Source: Lacrimispora xylanolytica
GTDB lineage: Bacteria > Bacillota > Clostridia > Lachnospirales > Lachnospiraceae
Assembly: GCF_026723765.1 (NCBI RefSeq)
Contig: NZ_CP113524.1
Coordinates: forward strand, 310,001 to 374,000
Direction of reading: 5' to 3'
DNA length: 64,000 nt
Below are positions 59,455 to 64,000 of this stretch, piece by piece (positions within the stretch are counted from its first letter, which is position 1; each line of letters starts with the position of its first letter). The translations under genes were made by a program, and so were the position numbers. Under the pieces are notes generated by a model. It worked only from the letters and a program-made list of their open reading frames with translations. It ran no database searches and was not told where the DNA came from.

Positions 59455-60558
59455 TTATTTACCTCCAAAGCCATAGCCCTTTTTCATCAGCATATACAAA
59501 AACATGGGAGCCCCGATCATGGATGTAATAATTCCAATGGGCAGCTCACTCTGAGGGATCAGGGTACGTGCCAAAATGTCGGCCCAGATTAAAAAGAGAG
59601 AACCGAATAAAATAGATACCGGAACCAGTCTTTTGTGGTCGGATCCCATGACACCTCTTACAATATGGGGAATGATCAGTCCTACAAAACCGATGGTACC
59701 GCAGCTGGCAACGATAATTCCCGTAACGAATGCAGAAACCAGCATGAAGATGCGAAGATACCGATTTAGGGAGATTCCCAGGGTAACAGCCGCTTCACTT
59801 CCCAGCAGCATGGTATTAAGAATCCTGGACTGGGTTAAGAAGAATAAGGAGGAAACGCAGATACTGACTGCCACCAAAGGCAGCTTATCCCATGTCGCAG
59901 ATGCTATGCTTCCCATGGTCCAGAACGTAACTGTTTTAATGCCTTCTGAGTTATTGGCAAAATAAACAATAAAGTTAGAAAAGGAATTACAGAGTGCATT
60001 GATGACCATGCCCGCAAGTACAAGCTTCACTGAGGTAACCTTGCCCTTTACATTTGCAATGGCAAGCACCAAAAGTGCAGCTCCAAATGCCCCTAAAAAG
60101 GCCCAAATGGCAACTCCCATCTGTCCCAGGACTCCAGGAATACTAAAGCCCAGCATAATGGCAAATGTTGCGCCTAATGCGCCTCCAGAGGAAATGCCCA
60201 GGATATAAGGATCTGCCAGAGGGTTTTGTACGGATGCCTGAATGACCACGCCGCACAGGGAAAGTCCGGCGCCGATAAGCATGGACATCAAGGCCCGGGG
60301 CATACGGATATGCCAGATAATATCGGCAAAGGACGCCTGGGAAAGTCCATCCAATGAGCCAAGTCTCATACCAGAGCTCTTATAAAGCAAAATACGAAAG
60401 GTATCACCGAGTGAGATGTTAACCTGTCCGATGGAAACCGAACAGCCAATGGAAAATACTATAAAAACAATCAGGAAGATGATCAACATGACAAATGACT
60501 TTTGTTGAACTCTTCCCTTATTACGTAAACCTGCTGTAAGACTATTTTGTGACTTCAT
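59455..60558 (-). CDS. FecCD-family ABC transporter permease
   Basis: Permease of 367 residues with about ten transmembrane helices, FecCD/BtuC type: IRMPRALMSMLIGAGLSLCG, NPLADPYILGISSGGALGA, and GLIIPHIVRG near the end. It works as a dimer with the ATPase. Its promoter and operator are at 60600-60653, divergent from the binding-protein gene. Substrate probably an iron complex by the operator type; not certain. Confidence 0.93.
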   Translation of the reverse strand: MKSQNSLTAGLRNKGRVQQKSFVMLIIFLIVFIVFSIGCSVSIGQVNISLGDTFRILLYKSSGMRLGSLDGLSQASFADIIWHIRMPRALMSMLIGAGLSLCGVVIQASVQNPLADPYILGISSGGALGATFAIMLGFSIPGVLGQMGVAIWAFLGAFGAALLVLAIANVKGKVTSVKLVLAGMVINALCNSFSNFIVYFANNSEGIKTVTFWTMGSIASATWDKLPLVAVSICVSSLFFLTQSRILNTMLLGSEAAVTLGISLNRYLRIFMLVSAFVTGIIVASCGTIGFVGLIIPHIVRGVMGSDHKRLVPVSILFGSLFLIWADILARTLIPQSELPIGIITSMIGAPMFLYMLMKKGYGFGGK

Positions 60559-60599
60559 GCTTATAACTCCTTAGTAATTGGTGCATTCTGTTTTATAAT

Positions 60600-60653
60600 G
60601 GTTAGCTGAATCTAACCAAAGTTCAATATAACATACTCAAATACGGCTGTCAA
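60600..60653 (-). promoter_or_regulatory. Permease promoter with GGTTAG-N6-CTAACC operator
   Basis: On the minus strand: TTGACA (60653-60648), 17 bp, TATATT (60630-60625), then the dyad GGTTAG-N6-CTAACC (60600-60617) just after the -10. The mate on the plus strand is at 60745. TTAG/CTAA dyads are seen with DtxR/IdeR-type iron repressors. Confidence 0.82.
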
Positions 60654-60708
60654 TAAAAAGGACGACTCTGGGACCGGGGGGGTATGACAGAAAACTTTTT
60701 AGAACTGG

Positions 60709-60760
60709 TTGACAAATTGTCTCTTTCCATTGTATATTTGATAAGTTAGACATAACTAAC
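60709..60760 (+). promoter_or_regulatory. Binding-protein promoter with GTTAG-N6-CTAAC operator
   Basis: TTGACA (60709-60714), 18 bp, TATATT (60733-60738), dyad GTTAG-N6-CTAAC (60745-60760) next to the start of transcription. Same dyad and spacer as in the divergent promoter, so one repressor should govern both. Confidence 0.82.
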
Positions 60761-60789
60761 CTATAATCCACTTAAAAGGAGAGATACCA

Positions 60790-61827
60790 TTGAATTTCAC
60801 TTGGAAAAAACAACTTATGGGCATTTCGATGCTTGCACTTATGACCGCAGGAGTGGCAGGATGCGCCTCCAAAGCCCCCTCTGCCAATAAAGAAAATGAA
60901 ACTGCAAAGGAACAGAGCTCTGATTCCTCAGCCTATCCCTTAACCATATCCAATTATAGAATAAGTGATGGCGTGTGGTCACCAAAGGACCAGGTATTTA
61001 AGGCTGCCCCCACCCGTGTGGTGGCGAACAATCAGTCCACAGCAGAACTGTTGATTCGCCTGGGTCTTACAGATTCCATGGTGGGTGTAGCTGCTCTTTA
61101 TGGGTCTACGGAAGAAGATATCAAGGAAGAATTTTCTAAAATTCCCGTGCTCAATGAAAAATATGTAGGAAAAGAGATAACCCTTGGTGCAAATCCAGAT
61201 CTTGTCATGGGACGAGGTGACCTGTTTGCAGATTCAGAATGGGGCGTGGGTACGGTTGATGAGTTGAATTCATTAGGTGTCAATACGTATATTTTTAATA
61301 CCTGTCAAAAGGGAGCTAAAATTGACGCATTGTTTAAAGACATTGATGAGATAGGAAAGATCTTTCATGCAGAAGATAAAGCTGCCGCCTTTGCAGACAG
61401 CCTTCATACCAGAATAAGCCAGCTGGAAACGAAGATGAAAGAGGTGGAGCCCCTTAAATACGGCTATATATCCTACAGCGATGGCACAATTGCTACCTAT
61501 GCTGGAACCACTGATACCTATCAAAACGATGCCCTCAATATCATAAAGCTGGATAACGCGTTTAAAGATGCGTCCGGTGAAATTACCCTGGAGCAGCTTG
61601 TTTCCACCAATCCTGATATACTTCTCATCTCCCGCTATGCCGGCGGCCCTGATGCGGAGGAATCCGTTGCTTCCATTTATGAAATGCCTGCATTACAATC
61701 ACTTTCAGCAGTGAAAAACCGCCAGATTTATATCATAGACTTCAGTCACTTCTGGGGATACAGCTACCAGATTTTAGATGGTGTGGAGCAGCTTGCCAAA
61801 GAAATGCATCCGGATCTGATGAAATAA
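60790..61827 (+). CDS. ABC transporter substrate-binding lipoprotein
   Basis: Lipoprotein of 345 residues. Basic start, hydrophobic helix and the lipobox AGVAGC, so the cysteine is lipidated. The mature part is of the FecB/periplasmic-binding-protein-2 type: APTRVVANNQSTAELLIRLG, TLGANPDLVMG, and NPDILLISR. It catches the substrate outside and delivers it to the divergently coded permease and ATPase. Start TTG 60790 with AAAAGGAGAG. Confidence 0.93.
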   Translation: MNFTWKKQLMGISMLALMTAGVAGCASKAPSANKENETAKEQSSDSSAYPLTISNYRISDGVWSPKDQVFKAAPTRVVANNQSTAELLIRLGLTDSMVGVAALYGSTEEDIKEEFSKIPVLNEKYVGKEITLGANPDLVMGRGDLFADSEWGVGTVDELNSLGVNTYIFNTCQKGAKIDALFKDIDEIGKIFHAEDKAAAFADSLHTRISQLETKMKEVEPLKYGYISYSDGTIATYAGTTDTYQNDALNIIKLDNAFKDASGEITLEQLVSTNPDILLISRYAGGPDAEESVASIYEMPALQSLSAVKNRQIYIIDFSHFWGYSYQILDGVEQLAKEMHPDLMK

Positions 61828-62232
61828 AGTCGATGGAAAAGATTCCATGTAAATATCCACAATTCTGTTCTGCGGATGCAGATAGACGATAGAAGCTTAC
61901 TAAGAATCAGTGTGTAATAGCAATTGATCCAGCCATATCATACAGATAACACATAAATACGTCTTGTGACGGAGTTTCAGATTGGAGTTTACCTCAAAAG
62001 GAGGTCACCTGATTTAGAAGCCGTTCAAGACGTATTTTTTAACTATTTCCCCCAACTTCTATCATAATCAGTCCGTTCAGCCCTTTCCTTTATTCCCCGC
62101 CATTCCTTAAACATTCTCTTATCGTCCTAAAAGTCTCTGGATTTACGAATGTTTAAGAAAGTTTTCATTGTAGTTTTGGTTATAATTGTATAGAATAATA
62201 AGATAGAAAGTAAAGTCAAAGGAAGTTTTCAT
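61828..62232. other. Intergenic region with long hairpin and inverted repeat
   Basis: No gene seen. It holds the composite hairpin at 61955-62040 and a perfect inverted repeat TTAAACATTC (62107-62116) / GAATGTTTAA (62147-62156), which lies about 80 bp before the next gene and may be an operator or mRNA stem. Confidence 0.55.
61955..62040 (+). terminator. Long composite terminator-like hairpin
   Basis: AAATACGTCTTG-ACGG pairs with CCGT-CAAGACGTATTT and ends in T. The 48-nt inside has a further ACCTC/GAGGT pairing. Same style as 10442 and 36660. Confidence 0.65.
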
Positions 62233-64000
62233 ATGAATCGAATGATTAAGAAAATTGCGGTGTTATCTGCGGTTTTTGTAGCAGCCACCGCAGTTTATTT
62301 TGTTTGGAACCAAAAAACAACGGAAAAAAAAGATGTTATGGTCTACACCTCCATGGATGAGGCCTCTCTCCCCGTTGTTTATACCGATATGTATGGCAGA
62401 AAGATGAATCTGCTTCACGGCTACACTCAGGACATGAAGCAGACCGTTTCCAGGGAAGCCCTTACCCTTTTGCCTGCCGACCGTTCTTTAAACCTTCAGA
62501 TTTCAGATTACAGCGGAAGCATCAATGGAATCAGCTATGAAGTCCGCAGTCTCGATATGGAACGGCTGGTAGAGCGGACAACCGTTGAGACCTGGAATCA
62601 GGCGGACGATGGTGTTTCTGTTTCCCTTCCAATCCAGAATCTGCTGACAAAGGACAAGGAATACCTACTCGTCCTCGACCTGGATACCTCAAGCAAAGGA
62701 AATCTCCTTTACTACACAAGGATTATGTGGACAGACAACAGCAATGCCAAGGATATGATTGATTTTGCAGTTGATTTTACCACAAAGACCTTTAATTATG
62801 AGCAGGCCAAAGAGCTTACCACCTATCTGGAAAGCAATGATACAGAGGATAACAGTTCTCTTAGCCATGTTTCCATACGTTCCAGCTTTTCCCAGCTGAC
62901 CTGGGGCGGGCTTTCTGTTACTCCTGTGGGGGATATTCAGGCAACCCTTAAGGATTTAAACGGAATTATGTGCAGCGTCCAGCTAAAATACCAGGTAGCC
63001 AGAGGGGAGGGTGATTCCAGAGAACTTTATGAGGTGGAGGACAACTTCACCATGAAGTGGGACAGCCGCAGAATTTATCTCATGGATTTTAACCGGGATA
63101 CCAGCCAGGTCTTTTCCGGGCAGAGAGAGCTTTTTGCCGGAAAACGGATTCTTCTTGGAATTATTGACCCGGAAGAGGTACGGACAGCAAAAAGTCCGTC
63201 AGGGAACCAGATTGCCTATGTGGTGAACCGGGACCTTTGGACCTTTGACCAGAAGGGAGAGCACGGAGTTAAGGTATTTTCCTTCCGAAGCAAAGCAGAT
63301 GACCGCATTCGAAGCGGGTATGACCAGCATGATATTAAGATTCTTTCCGTGGGTGACAATGGAGATGTGAATTTCCTGGTATACGGGTACATGAACCGTG
63401 GAATCCACGAGGGAAGCATGGGAATCGCCATGTATCAGTACAGCAGTCAGAACAATGCCATTGAAGAACGTTTCTTTACTCCAATTACCTTATCCTATGA
63501 GATGCTCAAAGAGGATATGGACCAGCTGGCTCATTTAGGAAGCAATGGAATGCTTTATTTAATGGCTGACCGGTCCGTATACGGAATTGACTTAAACAGC
63601 AACGAATATATGGTCCTTGCAGATTCCCTCATGGAAGGGGGCTATGCAGTCAGCGGAACGGAACGCCATTTTGCATGGCAGGAAGGAAGCGATATCTACG
63701 GGGCAGGAGTGATTCACCTCATGAATCTTGACACTGGAATCAAACGGGAGATTGCAGGGGGAGATCATGATTTATACCGTCCCTTAGGTTTTGTCGGAGA
63801 TGATTTTATCTACGGCATCGCAAATGAAGGCGACAAATGGATGGAAAACGGCAGAATTTTAGATGCCCCCATGCACCGAATCGAGATTATGGACCAGACC
63901 GGAAAGATTTTAAAGGAGTATGAGCAGGAAAATGTTTATATTTCCGATGTATCAGTGGATGAAAGCCGAATTCATTTGACTCAGGTAGCTAAGTCTTTAG
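62233..64000 (+). CDS. Membrane-anchored extracellular protein of unknown function (3' end outside window)
   Basis: The frame from ATG 62233 stays open to the right edge (589 codons and counting). A basic start and one hydrophobic helix (IAVLSAVFVAATAVYFVW) anchor it. The outside part is beta-rich, with repeated short motifs (RDLWTFDQKGEHGVKVF; MLYLMADRSVYGIDLNSNEY; VIHLMNLDTGIKREI) like the blades of a beta-propeller. No family recognised. AAGGAAG is its ribosome site. Confidence 0.75.
   Translation, partial: MNRMIKKIAVLSAVFVAATAVYFVWNQKTTEKKDVMVYTSMDEASLPVVYTDMYGRKMNLLHGYTQDMKQTVSREALTLLPADRSLNLQISDYSGSINGISYEVRSLDMERLVERTTVETWNQADDGVSVSLPIQNLLTKDKEYLLVLDLDTSSKGNLLYYTRIMWTDNSNAKDMIDFAVDFTTKTFNYEQAKELTTYLESNDTEDNSSLSHVSIRSSFSQLTWGGLSVTPVGDIQATLKDLNGIMCSVQLKYQVARGEGDSRELYEVEDNFTMKWDSRRIYLMDFNRDTSQVFSGQRELFAGKRILLGIIDPEEVRTAKSPSGNQIAYVVNRDLWTFDQKGEHGVKVFSFRSKADDRIRSGYDQHDIKILSVGDNGDVNFLVYGYMNRGIHEGSMGIAMYQYSSQNNAIEERFFTPITLSYEMLKEDMDQLAHLGSNGMLYLMADRSVYGIDLNSNEYMVLADSLMEGGYAVSGTERHFAWQEGSDIYGAGVIHLMNLDTGIKREIAGGDHDLYRPLGFVGDDFIYGIANEGDKWMENGRILDAPMHRIEIMDQTGKILKEYEQENVYISDVSVDESRIHLTQVAKSL

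Overview
The window looks like a low-to-mid GC, Gram-positive, anaerobic member of the Lachnospiraceae (a Lacrimispora/Clostridium-type genome). This is an inference from strong AGGAGG ribosome sites, GntR/MerR/MarR regulators, a choline-type glycyl-radical microcompartment, a YhgE/Pip protein and clostridial immunity-gene clutter. I ran no similarity search, so the genus is not certain.

Region 1 (1-10.4 kb) is a catabolic island. It holds a permease cut by the left edge, a hydantoinase/oxoprolinase (HyuA)-like protein, a small HExxH protein, a 2,3-diketo-L-gulonate reductase-like enzyme, a YhcH/YiaL protein, a GntR regulator on the other strand, and then a cyclase, a ketopantoate-reductase-like enzyme, a DapA-type aldolase and a zinc alcohol dehydrogenase. 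Region 3 (23.7-31.4 kb) carries a second, diverged copy of its core: permease, HyuA-like, HExxH protein, YhcH, GntR, plus an M28 peptidase. The repeated core suggests a functional unit for uptake and opening of a small acidic or cyclic-amide compound. Its substrate is unknown.

Region 2 (10.7-23.5 kb) is a toxin island. A PAAR-like DUF4280 protein, two VgrG-like spike proteins, an Imm11/43-like protein, a DcrB/EagR-like putative chaperone, a zinc-ribbon protein and a pentapeptide-repeat protein lead into a 561-residue toxin with a probable nuclease tip. A second pentapeptide-repeat protein follows as the likely immunity gene. Downstream lie IS debris, an IS110 transposase and a graveyard of broken toxin tails with intact or decayed immunity genes (one Imm8-like, with three in-frame stops). 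No sheath or tube genes are in the window.

Region 4 (31.4-35.6 kb) has a tRNA-Gly, a YhgE/Pip-like membrane protein, a membrane-anchored protein of unknown function and thioredoxin.

Region 5 (35.7-53.3 kb) is a complete choline-utilisation (cut) glycyl-radical microcompartment operon behind a MerR regulator. Both the regulator gene and the operon have MerR-type promoters with 20-bp spacers. The operon encodes two DMT transporters, CutC, CutD, five classical BMC-H proteins, EutS-like and GrpU-like shell proteins, one BMC-P pentamer, EutP, EutJ and EutQ homologues, an EutT N-terminus-like protein, PduL, an Fe-type alcohol dehydrogenase and two aldehyde dehydrogenase homologues. One of the latter has lost its catalytic cysteine. 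The expected route is choline to trimethylamine plus acetaldehyde, then to ethanol and to acetyl-CoA, acetyl-phosphate and acetate.

Region 6 (53.3-64 kb) has two MarR regulators with clear palindromic operators, a 14-TM drug efflux pump, an AtpI-like protein, a nucleotidyltransferase, a Trp-Gly-Pro repeat protein, a divergent iron-type ABC uptake system with two matching dyad operators, and a membrane-anchored protein running off the right edge.
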